This document shows positions 24,156 to 37,240 of a stretch of DNA of 64,000 bases, piece after piece; within the stretch, counting starts at the first letter, position 1, and each line of letters begins with the position of its first letter. Where the stretch lies: NCBI GenBank assembly GCA_025617375.2, contig JAMYGW020000008.1:1798001-1862000 (forward strand), read 5' to 3'. The notes beneath the pieces were generated by a model. The model searched no databases. It saw only the letters and a list, made by a program, of their open reading frames with translations, and was not told the origin of the DNA. This DNA comes from Acarospora socialis. Its lineage: Eukaryota; Ascomycota; Lecanoromycetes; Acarosporales; Acarosporaceae. Position numbers and translations under genes: made by a program.

Positions 24156-27100
24156 CTAACTCCAAGGACGCAACGGAGCCCCGCGTTTACTTCCCCTCGA
24201 CGAGGCCGAGTCCGCACCCGCACCCGCACCAGCCCCACGCTCGCTGGCGACGGCACTGAATCCTCCCCGCCCCTCCTCGAGGCTGCGGCGCGACTGGCCC
24301 GCGCCGAAATCGCTCATTGCGAAGAGGAAAGGCTCTTCTTCCTCGAAATTGCTGCCGGGTCTCGTGAAGCTGTACCGGCCTCCTCGCTGATCGGAGCTGC
24401 CGCTGCCGCTGCCTCGGTCGCCTGCGAGGCTGGAGAACGATCCGTGCGGTGGGGTGTAGCCTCTTCCGCTTCCGCCGCCGCCGCCACCACCACCTCCTCT
24501 ACTCAGTCGATGGCGGTATGGGGAGCTTAGGGAGCCGGCAGCGGCATTCCGGGGTGCTGGAGGGGGAGAGTCTTCGCGGTTTTCTGGGGCGGGAGAACGT
24601 TGTCTGCTTGAATCTGCGGCTTCGTCGTTCGAGGGTGGGAGGGTGTTGTAGGCCCTTTCTGGACTGTCGATCGGTTGCATGACCATGTCCAGACCGCCTT
24701 GCAATGCGAGCAAGGCGCTCAGGCTGAGTGGTGGCCGGTCGTCGGCTCCTAGGCTGGCGCTACGCATACCGAACGGTAACATATCCCCGATTTCATCTTC
24801 GATGGGCAAAACGCGATGTTGTTGCGCGACGGAGCTCGATCTTCGGTAGCTGGGGTGGTAGGGCCTCGGCGAAGTAGGGATGTCGATTGCATTTGTTCCC
24901 ACGTCATGGGTTGTACTCTCACTGGTAACATCTTCAAGTTGCTCATCGTTTTCCTCCCGTGATAGCCTATGTCTATCTTCTCTACGAGTCCGGTGAGGAT
25001 ACTCTGCGATGCTGTTGGCGCTCAATCTCGACGGAATGGCAGGGGTGTGTGGAGTGTGAGGCGATATGGGCTTGCCTGGCGACGATGAAGTCGAGATGGA
25101 TGTGCCTGCAATCATCGGTGGCACACTGGACAGCTGACGACTGGACGACGTAGAAGATCGATGCAACAACATGGAAGAAGACATGGAATCCGATAAGGCG
25201 GCATTGGAGTCGCGCATCCGCTGAAACTTGGATAGAGCAGCAGTGGTGCGCCGCGTGGACGCATCGACGGAAGCGGAATCGTTCGGGGCTTGAAAACTTT
25301 TAAGGTCCTTTTTCGTATCAAGTAGCTTGAGGAAGTCAGAGATATTGTCATCATCCGTCTGGACCGAGCCTGAACTGCCACCTCCTCCTTCTGCAAGCAT
25401 ACCCGAACCAGGTTGCGCTGCTGATGAGGTAACGCTGGCCTTTCCGCTGCTGTTGTTGTCGTCTTCGGTCTTGCTACCAGCCCCAGATGACAGTCGTGCT
25501 CTCCTATGACCAAAGCTGCTAGAATATCGCGTAACCAAAGCGGGCTTTGGAGAACTGGAAACTGACGATGTGACAGCATTGTCACGTGGGGACGACGACG
25601 TTCTTGGAGACGATGGTGACTGTGGTCCTAACGGAGAAGGATTCCTAGCTTCAGCGAGCGCGCTCAAATTCGAAGCCCTACCAATCGAAGGACGTGGCGA
25701 AGCTGGTTGCGACTGGTCTGCACGTGATGGGGATGCTGATAGCGAGGGGGCTTTGAATGGACTGAAAGATACCGAAGGTCTTCTCTGAATACCAGGAACA
25801 CCCTCCGTAGATCGCAACGAAGATCTTGATCCTTGAGCAGAGTGACGCATCGGCAGCATTTTTTGGGGTGGCGATTCCGAGGGAGACGGCGCGTTGAGCT
25901 CTCTCGCAGCTCGCAAAGCGGACAACGGGCTCGAACTTGCGCGAGGCTCAATTTGATGGAACGTCGACAGGCTGCCATAGGCCTGGCTACGATCGGGTCG
26001 ATCCGCGCGATCGCTTCTCTGCGGCGGTAGAGAACCGACTTCCTTGGTGCCTTTGAAATATCCAAGTTCTTGATTGCCTGGGCCTGCAAGTGATGGTTTG
26101 AAGAACTGTTCATCCATGCCCATGAAATGGGAACTCAGCAATGCTTCCGAGTCGTCAACTCGAAACTCACAGTTGGTGCGGTAGGAAACCTGAATGGAGA
26201 ACGGTCCAGCAGGTGAGTCCGTGGCACCGAACGAGAATGTTTCGACCGGTCGACCACCGCCCCCAGTTAGAGGAGTGAACAAGGTATCTCCGGTTTTAGG
26301 GGTCTGTATGTGGGCGCCGTTAAGGATTCGGTAGTTGACCGCTAAAAAACTGGGGTTGGACCTCCATTTGGCGACGCGCTTGGCAAACTTCCAAGCAGGC
26401 AGGAATTTCGAATATGTAAATAATGATCGGAACAAAACAATGCTCTTCTTGTAGATGGTAGGCAACTGCGAACCTAAGTCTGCCGGGGTTGCTGCTGTAG
26501 ACTCCCCCAACTCAATCTTCCATCGCTCCAGGATTACCTGTGTTTGCTTGGTACGACGCGAGCCAGGAACGGAGCTACCAGACGCATTAAGGGTTTCCAG
26601 AACGTCCCAAACCTTTCCTTGATCATCAATGATTACGAGGCTCTGATTGTTCGTCAGTTCCGCAGTATCGACAAAGGTTTCGATTATCAGCGGTGGAGGT
26701 CGCTTCTCGAATGCATCACAGGTCTTCCATGGTCGAAGGTCATCTCGAAGAGCATCTGTCTCGTCGAGCTCTACGTTGAACTATAGAAAGAAAGGCATCA
26801 GCAATGAAGAGATACATCGGTATACAGCACAAGGCATAAGGCAATGCCGACATGTGCTGAAGCCACCACGATTGAGAGCGACTGACCCATTTGTTCACCC
26901 TCTTCGTCTCCGAGCCTCGACTATACGCGGGAGGTAAGGGTACCCTTGACTGTAGGATAATGAGAGCGGCTTTGGTGTGAAAGTTCTGTTTACAACAGCT
27001 CTCGTCAGCACCCAGATCCAGCTGGAGTATTTGCAGTTGCTGTGGAGCGTACTTGAATGATCTGGGCCAACTTTGCTTTTGCCTCTTTACCCTGGCTATT

Positions 27101-27289
27101 TGATTGTTGGCTATGTAACCCTATGTCGAGTCCTTCGGTCGAACTTCTTTCACCCATAACGCCTAAGTCTGAACCAGAACTCGCCGGTCCTTGATCCTGG
27201 TTTCTAGGATTATTCGTCCTCGTAGGGTTTGTTCTCGGAGAACTCGCCGGAGATGCCGTCGCCGGCGGTCCTCTAGGATATTGATGCAT
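24156..27289 (-). CDS. atg13: Autophagy-related protein 13 (Atg1 kinase complex)
   Basis: Regulatory subunit of the Atg1 kinase complex at the phagophore assembly site; in the family it is phosphorylated by TORC1. ATG at 27289 ([13 protein letters not shown]). Exon 1 ends [11 protein letters not shown] and splices to [20 protein letters not shown]; a second intron (about 26784-26888) precedes [19 protein letters not shown]. Together these form the N-terminal HORMA domain, continuing through [25 protein letters not shown], and [11 protein letters not shown] to [15 protein letters not shown]. The rest (about 650 residues) is disordered and Ser/Pro-rich, as expected for the Atg1- and Atg17-binding tail, with a run of nine or more glycines near the end. 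Length is about 985 residues, stop at 24156-24158. Confidence 0.93.
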
Positions 27290-29819
27290 ACTGCAGGTGG
27301 TATATGCACTAGCTTCGGCTCCAGTATTGTGATGTACAAGCGGCTTCTACTTCTTGTTATGGAGAGACGAAGTAGGAGATCGAAGTTGCAGCTCTCGCCA
27401 ACTAGGACGATCGTCGGAGAGAAATAGGGGATGCTATGATGGATGGTCGATATCACTGAGGGCATATGTCTCGTCGAAAGCCATCGCCACGAGTGTGTTG
27501 TATCTGGAGCTGTGATGATGTGGTCTATGCCGTTTGTGTTAATGCCGTAGCCGGACGTCCACGTCAGGGCATCATGACGGATAGAGAGCAGGTCTTTTGG
27601 GCGTTCTACCAAGCACACTACTCGGACTTCCAGTGTCTCAGGCAGCAGACATGATTGTAAGGCCACGAGGCAACATCCAAAAGTTTTTCCCCTATCTAAG
27701 GCTGCCGCTTGTTCGAGTTTGATGATCCGGCGGAAAGGGTTCTATCTCAGACAGTAGTCCAGCTATAGCTGTGGTCGAATTTAATGCATCGAAAGAAACA
27801 TAGGTGTCGATGATCCAAAAAATTGAGCGAGGTCAATCGGCGAGGAGGCAGGCGATACAGGCGTGCAGCCTAAAAGTTGCTATCTCGTGATGCAGGGCCG
27901 GTGACTCGATAATACAGCGGTTGCCGGAGACAAAGAGGTTTGCCGAAGAAACAGAGACAACGCCAACTCCAACGCCGACGATGGGATTTAATGTTCAGAT
28001 ATGATGGATCATGCACGGCTTTCTCCAATGAACGAGATGTCCACGAATATCGCCCAAGCAGAAAAGCTACGATAGGTAATGCGTAGGTAAGTATAGGTAG
28101 GAAGAGGACGAAAGAGAGAAACGGAGCTTGTCGATCTTGAGCTTAAGGTAACTTACGATACCACTACAGAGGTACGTACCTTTTTCCGAAGCGGATAAGG
28201 TACGTTAAAGTTGGGGAAGCGATCAGGACTATACCCAATTCGGACAAGGCATTGTCATGGACCCTTTGTTCGTTTTGGGTGCCACATCATGGATGACTAA
28301 GGTAAGATATCGATGTCCGGGGCATTATTAAGGCCTACCTACCTTAGGTATGGAAATAACAAGGTGATGAGTTGCATGCAAGAAAGATGATAATGAGCTT
28401 TTCTTAGTTTTCGATTAACTATCTCCGTACTGCGAGTCCTAGGAGATGAAGAGATGCCCATCGGGAAATGAACAATAGGTAGGATGAGTAATGGAGCGGC
28501 TGTACAGCACACATCTATGCCCTTCTTTCCGCCATGACTGCCTTGCCTTATCGTGCAGCTACGTCTTGATTGCCTTGACTTCGTGTATATAGAGAGGTTT
28601 ATTATACTTTGTTGGGATAGCAGAGCCGTTGGTTACTCAACCGACTCCACCTGCTTCGTCCTCGAGGATAGATAGCGATCACTGCGGTCATCCCACGAGG
28701 TAAGGGTGTCCCGCCCATCAGCAGCTGTCACTACACAAAGTACGAGCACTCATTGGGGTGGATTGGACTTCAGCTTCCGCAACACCACCGGAAGTGGTGA
28801 GGTAGGTTTGTGAATGCGAGGCTCCGGGGATGATGTCACGCTGGGATGAAATGTCTTGTGCCACCCGGACACTGCTGTGATCAGGCTTCGGCAGCCGCAA
28901 CGTCGCTGTCCAGCTGTCCGATTTGGCTGGCGCAACCGGAGGCGAATTACACAACGTTACCCCCGTAAGGTAATACAGTGACAACCCCTCCATCCAGTGC
29001 AGAACCTCCGGAAATCTCTGGCAGGACTTCGGCATATCTTGATCATGGGCTAAATCTTTGACGGACCAAGCTGATTGCCAGGTCCCGCATGGCAAAGCTA
29101 GGACTACTCGGACGAAACTTGCAGCACCCATTCTCGTGTAAATTGGTTTGTTACCTTATATCGTGTAAAGGTAGGTACAGGGTACATGGTCACTAAGTTA
29201 ATCAGACACTTCCTGTGAAGGCTTCCTGGACTGCATAATTGCGGAGATATCATTGTGAACAACGGTTGGTATCGATCGCCAGCTGATGCGAAACTACAAC
29301 CCGGAAAAAGCTAGATATAGGTAATGATCAAGAGGATCGCTGTCACAGAAATGTAGTCCCGTGTGTTTGTCGAGTCGAGTTGACACGGTCGAGACACTAC
29401 GAGTACGTGCGGCAATGATTGGCTAGCGATGATTACATAAATAGAGTTCGGCATTCTTGGTGATGCCCTCTGTCTTCGCGGAATGCGACGACTGTGTTGC
29501 AATCACATTCGTTCAAAAGTCTGCTCCTGTGCTTCTTGCTTCGAGGAAAACACAACAACCTACACGGAGCCATAGGTGATCCTGCAAAGAGTGCTAATTT
29601 GAGTGAGCGCGCATCGGCGAGAATATATCCCAATCCAGCCAAACCAGCTTTGACATCCGATCAGCGCAACTCCTTCACCTAGACGTTAGCTCCTTCCTCG
29701 CTCACCGGAATCCTTTCGTCCTCCAGGTAGCGCCTTTAAACACGCCGTGATCCTCTGTGGTTACGGCGAGGTGCCGTTCTGGAGCGACGAGAGGGTAGTT
29801 CATCCCCTCTCCACGGCAC
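27290..29819. other. Large intergenic region, ATG13 / IBTK-like divergent
   Basis: About 2.5 kb between divergent start codons. It contains scattered AGGTAGG and CCTACCTACCTTAGG strings (28080-28105, 28335-28350). One ATG-initiated frame of 137 codons (28718-29131, minus) has no recognisable domain and was not accepted. Otherwise I see only promoter or leader sequence. Confidence 0.5.
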
Positions 29820-32800
29820 ATGAGTAGCCACCTCTGGAGATTCTACCTTGAGGATGATGTCGAAAGCTTTCAGCAGCTGTTGGCGAACGCCAACCACAGT
29901 GTTCGGTCATACCCGCAGAAAGGCAATACTGGCGGGACGGGAGGCAATGCGGGAATCCCAATAGGTAGTCCTGGCGCAGCTTTGGCATCATCTCCGAAGT
30001 TGGCTTCAAAGCAACGAAAAGTCTCAGGATGGACTCAGGCAGGACAAGGATCCGGAGGCAAGGGCCAGAAAGCTTTCACAAACATAAGCTTAAATCGCTC
30101 GGACATCAACTCCACGGACGCGCAAGGCATGACGATCCTTCACCATGCTGCCTCTTCGACTTCTCCGAATGCCAGCGCGTTTGCTTTTGCTTTACTAGAG
30201 GTTCCTTCGCTGGACCTGTACGTTCAAGATGCCGAGAGCGGTTGGACGGCTCTGCACAGGGTAAGTGCTGTCTGCAATCTTGGACATGGCGCGGGCAATC
30301 TAAGGCGAATTCCAGGCTCTTTACTTTGGAAATATTACCATCGCTCGTGCTTTGATGAACAGGGATTTCGGGGATGCCTTTGCTCATGGCAGTAGCGGAA
30401 GCGTTCCTGGTGCAGGTGGATTGATCAAGATCAAGGACAAAGAAGGCAACAGTCCATTCGACGTGTTCGGGGCGACAATCATCAACAGGAATCTGGGCCA
30501 CGGCCAAACCCCGCTGACGCTCTCGGCTACCACGGACCAGGACGACAATGAAGCACCCCTGGAGTACTCTAGCAGCGACGATGGCGATGGTCATGAAAAG
30601 CATGTCGTAAAGCCAAGGGTGTGTCTCAACGGTGATGATCTCTTCACGTTCGGGAGCAACAAAAACTTCTCCTTAGGCTTTGGTAACGAAGATGATCGGC
30701 AATATGCTGAGCGCATTGGCTTGAAGCGACCTGATCACCTCCTCCATCGATTTTATCTCGAGCAACTTTCACGCAAGCCTGGTAAGTCGCGGAAACACAA
30801 TGAAGATGTCGCTGAATCGCACTCGGGATCTGTTCAACCTCTAAGCACAACAGATTTGCCATCCTTGATTAGATATCGGCCACTGAAAGTTCAAGATGTG
30901 TGCATGTCCAAGTTCCACACGGCCGTTTTGACCACTGACCCCGAAGCCAACCTTTATATCTGTGGTTTTGGCCCTAGCGGTCGTCTTGGCACTGGTGACG
31001 AGGTCACGACGTTTAACTTTGTCTGCATCGAAGGTGGTGGTCTTACGGGAAAGAAGATTGTAAATGTCGGACTCGGCCAGAACCACACGCTCGCCATTTC
31101 GGATGAGGGTGAAGTTTTTACTTGGGGCTCCAACACCTATGGCCAGCTTGGATACGTGCTGCCCAAGTCAGGGGTAAATGGCGACGAACCAGTACAGACT
31201 CTGCCACGTCAAGTCTTCGGACCTTTGAAACGAGAGACGGTGGTGGGAGTGGCAGCCTCGAGGATTCATTCTGTCGTCAATACGGCGACTTCACTATATA
31301 CCTTCGGGAAAAACGAAGGTCAGCTTGGGCTCGTGGATTCCGACGCTCGATCCCTTGAGACCCAGGTCACCCCCCGGAGAGTTGCCGCTTCTCTGTTCCA
31401 CTCCAATATTCTCATGGTGTCTGCTATTGATCGAGCTACCATCTGCCTGCTCGACAATCACGATGTGTGGGTCTTCGCGAATTACGGCTATACAAAGATG
31501 TCTTTCCCATTGGATGGCTTTACCAACTACTTCCTCAAGAATAGCGTATTCACAACCAGGTATGACAAAATACCAAACCACATCACCAAAATCACATCCG
31601 GTGGCGACACGATCTGTGCCAAGTCAAGAATGGGTGACGTCTTCGTGGTCGTTGCCGGCCAGAAGACTGAGGTCACATCAATGTCGGCGTCGACTACAAA
31701 TCCGACAAAGATTCGGAACGCCTTATCACAGCCACAGCGAGTGTGGTCGTTGAGAAAGGGTCACATGGCTGTCAGAGACGTCGATGTGAGTCAAGATGGA
31801 TCGATCATTATCTGCACGGAGTCAGGTTCGGTTTGGAGACGCGTAAAGCGCGCGAAAATCCGGGATACTAGTGCAGCTGGCTCCTTCGACTACAAGCCAA
31901 AGGATTACAAATTTTCAAGAGTACCAAGTCTAACGAGGGTTATCGCGGTCAGAAGTAATATCTTCGGAGCTTATGCTGCCGTGCGAATGGATTGCGACAT
32001 TACTAAAACCCAAATAAATGTCGAGAGCCATACGCTATGGAGGGACCTGTACAATTTGCTTCCACTTCGTGGACTCCAACCAGAAGACGAAGTCTCGGAG
32101 ACCGAATTCCCGCGACCTCGTTTCTGGAGGCCTCTCACAGCAGAGAATGATCCGGCAAGCATCAGAGCAGCAGTTTTGACCTCAACCGATATCGAAGCAG
32201 ATGTGCGTAAATTTCTAACAGAGAAAGACTCTTTGACAACTGTGTCATACAATATGCGAATAGGGACGACTCAGTCTGACGTACTCATTCCAGTTCACGG
32301 GTTCATGTTGGCAGGAAGGAGCAGCGTCTTCAGCAAGGCCCTTGCAAGCTTTCGACAGACCTACTTCTACTCCATTCCTGACGTTCTTACTATGGAGTAT
32401 GATAAAGATGGGCAGCCTGTTATCTTATTCCAAGACTTCGATTTCTTATCTATCCTCAATCTGGTACTGTATCTTTACTCCGACACTGTGGTGGACGTGT
32501 GGCACCATACTCGGCATGCATCGAAGTCAGCACATCGGTACAGGCTGATACGGACTGAGCTCATGAAAATCGCTTCTGCTCTGAACCTGAGTAATCTGGA
32601 GTCCGCAGTGAGAGTCATGGTGGAGCCTGCGAAATGTATGCATGTCGATATGGAGCGTGCGGTAACCGACCTTGGGTACTTTGAAGACGGCGATCTAGAT
32701 ATCGAACTTGACGGTGGACGCGTACGAGTGCACAGTGCTTCTATTTGTCAGAGGTGCCCTTTCTTCGAAGGGCTCTTCAACGGCCGTGCCTCTGGACGAT

Positions 32801-35020
32801 GGCTTCATGATAGACGAGAATCGCTCAAGGACTCCTTTGAAGCTGTTAAGGTTGACCTTAAGCATGTGAACCCTGCCATTTTCAGTCTTGTTCTGCGACA
32901 CATCTACGCTGACACGGGAGAAGAACTTTTTGACGAAGTTGTAACTGCGGACTTGGAAGAGTTTCTGGATATGATAATCGAGGTGATGTTCGTGGCAAAT
33001 GAGTTGATGTTAGACCGCCTCTCACAGGTCTGCCAGAAAATTCTTGGTCGCTTTGGTAAGTGCCTCGAACAGCAACCGTCGACGTGTGTGAGCTAATCAA
33101 TCTCAGTTACAAACCGCAATGTCTGTCAATTGCTGAACGCCGTAGCACCGTGTTCGGTCACAGAGTTCAAAGATGCTGCCTTGGAGTACATTTGTCTCAA
33201 CCTGGAGGGAATGCTTGAGAATCAGTGAGTATTGCATGGCGCAGTAGTAAGAATGTATTTGCTAACTTGTTAGCTTACTCGACGACCTCGACGAAGACCT
33301 TCTTGTTGAGCTCGATGATGTAGTTCGGGAGAATCAGCGAGCTTGCCTTCCTGTTGTGAAAAGCGGCAGAGCCGAAATGGAACTGTTGGAGAAGTACCCT
33401 GAACTGCCGGAACTTATGGAACGAGGACGACGTGCAAAGATTGACTCTATGGCCCTGCAATCGCGCTTGCACCAGGACGAGAGTCGTCTTGCGAACTCAG
33501 TAAGGGCCAAAGGCGGCAGCTTTGACGAATCCACATTCTCGCCTTCTATTGAAAAGGCTAATAGAGCATCGTCTAAGGTGGCAAGACTTACTTCTACGAG
33601 TCCTATACTGAGAGCTAGAACTTCCGCTACCGATCTCATGTTTGACATGGAGGACGAAATTGGCCAGACCAGAAGGGTGCCTATGGATCGTGCAAATCCG
33701 AGGTCAACCAGTCACGGAGAAATTCGCGTATCCACATCACTACAGGACTATTCAAGGCCGTCAGAGACCTCTGAAACCATCTTAAGATCCGATGCCAGGG
33801 GCAAAACTCCCGACTTTGAGTCTGCAGTGTCCTTGAGTCCAGCCTCGACACCCAGATCACAGCATCCATCTATAGTCGATTCCACGGAAGTCGCAGGATC
33901 TGCTATACCTGGACCAGACCTGAGTAGACCTACTCCCATAGCTATCAAGCCATGGGGACCGTCGGCACTGTCCTCCACCAAGCTAGATATGAGAGCTATT
34001 ATGGCCCAAGCGGCCTCAAGTCAACCGTCAAATATCTCCCTGGGCTTGGCGCAGACGAGCAAGGAGCAGAGAGTCGCCAGCGCGTTTACCGGAAGAATAT
34101 CACAGCGTGAGCGCAAAAAACAGCATCAGCAACAATATACTCCTCAAGCGGAGCAGCAGCAGCAGGAAGTGGCGCCTTCTGCTGCATCAAAAATCCCTTC
34201 CACGCCAGCGACGACAGCAGGAAGGTCGGCACCCAAGTCTCCCTGGCAAGGTGCCTCCACAGGACCAAAGGTTTTATTGAAGGATGTCCTCGGCAATGAG
34301 CAACAATCACAGGCGAATCTGCCATCAAATACAACCCGGAGCCCCTCCATCCCTCCCTTAACCCTCCAGCAGACGGTACCCGGCGGTCCAACAAAAAGAG
34401 CCGCCATCGACAAACAACAGTCATCTTCAGCCCTGCCAATGACCACGCACGCGTCTCCATCATCGCCCTCGCCAGCCCTTTCTAGACCACCACGCCCATC
34501 TCCCCAACAACCTCGCGACACACGACCACAATCACAACCACAACCATCCCACCCGATCTTAACATCTACTTCCATTTTCTCTCCACCGACCATCAAATCC
34601 ATCCGCCATAACCAACCTGCAACTCCAGCCGAACCATCCCTCCAGCTCTCCATGGCCGACATCCTCTCGCAGCAACAGACTGAAAAGGATATCATCAAGG
34701 AAGCCGTTGCGAAACGCAGTCTGCAGGAAATTCAGCAGGAGCAGGAATTTCAGGAGTGGTGGGATCAGGAGAGTAGGAAGGTCAGGCTGGAGGAGGCGGA
34801 GGCGGCGGCTGCGGCAAGGAAGGGTGCAGAGGGAGGAGTTCGCCGGGGAAAGGGAGGTGGGCCAAGGGGTGCGAGAGGGAAAAGGAGCGGTGGAGATAGG
34901 GGTAGGGGCCGGGACCGGGGAAGGGGGAGGGGTAGAGGGAGAGGTGAAGGCTCAAATGCGAGTCCAAGTGCGAGGGGCGGTCGGGGAGGTGGAAAGTCTA
35001 GAGAAAGGGAAGCTGTCTGA
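29820..35020 (+). CDS. Ankyrin-RCC1-BTB protein, IBTK-like
   Basis: Large adaptor of about 1,680 residues with the order of domains seen in IBTK (inhibitor of Bruton tyrosine kinase) and S. pombe Btb3; such proteins serve as substrate adaptors of Cullin-3 ubiquitin ligases. The N-terminal ankyrin repeats include DAQGMTILHHAAS and SGWTALHRALYFGN, spliced over an intron at about 30259-30313. RCC1-type repeats follow (LFTFGSNKNFSLGFG, ICGFGPSGRLGTGD, VFTWGSNTYGQLGY, LYTFGKNEGQLGL). Then come two BTB domains (SDVLIPVHGFMLAGRSSVF; DIELDGGRVRVHSASICQR). Introns at about 33055 and 33222 connect to a helical BACK-like segment (LLNAVAPCSVTEFKDAAL). A disordered tail has EFQEWWDQESRKV and ends in RG repeats. 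The substrate is unknown. Confidence 0.88.
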
Positions 35021-35477
35021 TTGGATCGTTATGCTGTACAGTGTTGGTTGTATATCTATAAGGTGGGTCGGGGCGTTCAGAGGATGGATAACTAGACTTG
35101 TAGATAGCCGCAACAGACAGGGAAAGAGTAGAGGAACTGACCACGCGGTCTGCAGACCCTCAGCCAATCCATGAAAGTACATCATTCCTAGTTATAAGTT
35201 GACTAACAGCTGAGTAGTTTTTGAACAGTACATAGATCTCAAGGGAGAAGTAGATGGATTTTATTGATTTTTGAAAACCTTCGGGGGTGATGCCAGCCTG
35301 TACTCTACCGTAGCTTGCAACTTCGACCTCTAGCAGCTCACGTCTGCCCTCCACCTTCTGACCTCAGGTAATTGTACAGACTGGAAAGTATAGAGAACTA
35401 GTCTGGCATCATTATTAACCTCAGTGTATTTCTCATCATCTTGCATACTGTGCAGTCCGTGCGTATGATATACTCTC
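35021..35477. other. Intergenic region between IBTK-like gene and BUD22
   Basis: 457 bp between two genes in the same direction: 3' end of the first and promoter of the second. No further gene seen. Confidence 0.5.
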
Positions 35478-36983
35478 ATGGCCAAAGGTATGGGTGCAGA
35501 GTCTACTCGTCGTCTTGATCAGCCTACCGACGAGGCTGTCTCTGAACTGGGCGTTCCCAAACATGGATCGAAGCGGAGGAGACTCGACTCCGGCCACCGT
35601 GACGGGGAGCTTCCCTCCCGAGGCATAACCCTGCAGAGAAGTCACCTAGAGTACGAGATCGAACACGGGACAAAAATTCTACATCGGGCGCTGAAAGTCG
35701 CAAGAGGCTTCGAGCGCCAGAAACTAGGTAGACGCCAAAAGGCCGCCAAAGATAAGAACGACAAGGCGGAATCAGCACGCTTGGAGGCTGAGGTCACTGC
35801 CTTGAAGGTGTGTGTAGCAAGCATCAACCCAGTTGGCGATGTTAATCGGATGTAGGGCCTTGATCTATCGGGGGTAGCAGAGACGCATCTTCACAAGACC
35901 CTTCTCAAGATAAAGTCAATTGCCTCAGTGCCGGCTTTCCCACCTCATATTACAGCTAGTACCCAAAATGCAGGTCATCTCGGCAATAACGCAACTATCA
36001 ATGTCATGGCACGTTTGTACAATTCCAATCCGGTCAAGACCGCCATGCCAGAAGTTTTATATAGGATCCGGGCGATTCTGGGACTGGACAAAACCGATTC
36101 TACATCCAAGACAACTATCAGGGAAGGGCCTCATGCGTTAGCGGACGACGTATCAGAAGTCCCCGGGTCACCTGCCATAAATATCAATGGGAAGACGACC
36201 TTGGATTCTGGCTGGCGTGCTAGCATATCTCTGAGTCCGGAGTGGACTGGATTCTCTGACGATCAACAGGTGGCATTCAACGCTGATGATGATCAAGAAC
36301 TGGACTACTCATTGTATGACGCAAGGCTTGCTAGTTCATCCGACAGCGAATCTAAGGACGACATGACTTCACATCCGCATTCGACTAGACTCATGAACAT
36401 GCCTCACCCGCACTCCACTGACGTGCCCAAGTCACGCTCATCCTCAGTCTCGTCCTCATCGAATTCACCACCACCCAAAATACGCACACCAAAGGTACCA
36501 GCAACAGCGTCAAATTCTACCTTCATACCTTCACTGATGGGCGGTTACTGGTCTGGATCCGAGTCTGCAGAGGACGATGATACGATGGAAAGAAATGCAC
36601 GGAAGAACAGAATGGGTCAACAAGCCAGACGACTGTTATGGGAGAAGAAGTTTGGCAAGAAGGCCAACCACCTAAAGCGCAAAGAGAGGGACGAGGGTTG
36701 GGATCCCAGAAAGGGTGCTGGAGGTAGTAATGGACGAGGAGGGGGAGGAGGTGAGAGAGGGCGAGGGCGAGGGAGAGGAAGAGATCACGGTAAAGGATCG
36801 GGACGCAATCAAGGTTCGAGGAACGGAGGGCACAGCAGTGGGGCGAATAGTGATCCCGTGGCGTCTCGAGGGAAGGGCACGAAGGAGGAAGGTCCGTTAC
36901 ATCCGTCGTGGGAGGCCGCGAAGAAGGCGAAAGAGCAGAAAAAAAATGTGGCGTTTCAGGGGAAGAAGGTCATCTTTGATTAG
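35478..36983 (+). CDS. bud22: BUD22/SRFBP1-domain ribosome biogenesis protein
   Basis: Nucleolar factor of small-subunit pre-rRNA processing by family knowledge. ATG at 35478. Exon 1 has a basic nuclear-type stretch (GSKRRRLDSGH) and the helical block EIEHGTKILHRALKVARGFE RQKLGRR that typifies the N-terminus of the family. One intron (about 35809-35855) joins AEVTALK to GLDLSGVAETHLHKTLLKIK. The C-terminal half shows PSLMGGYWSGSESAED, the block RKNRMGQQARRLLWEKKFG, and the closing LHPSWEAAKKAKEQKKN followed by VAFQGKKVIFD, all characteristic of Bud22. Between them is an RG-rich insert. Length is about 486 residues. Confidence 0.88.
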
Positions 36984-37240
36984 AACGACTCTCCGATGCT
37001 CACTGTTGCAGCTTCGCACCTTGACCGTTACTTTAGGTAGTTGACTCAGATCTCATAGGGCTGAACTTCGGCTCCTCCCGCACCCTGACAAGATCGGGCT
37101 CGAATTTAAGCGATGACGTTCTACTAGATTTGCATCTGTATAAACTTTGCGCTCAGGTAAATGTTTACATGCGCAATATTTCAACGATATCAATTCGCGC
37201 ACTGAAGCAATCAAGATCTCTTTCGGGTCTACGAAGGAGG

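Noticed and set aside
28718-29131. 137-codon ATG-initiated frame on the minus strand in the ATG13/IBTK intergenic region
   Set aside because: No recognisable domain, unremarkable composition, no supporting introns or context; a frame of this length is expected by chance in GC-rich DNA.
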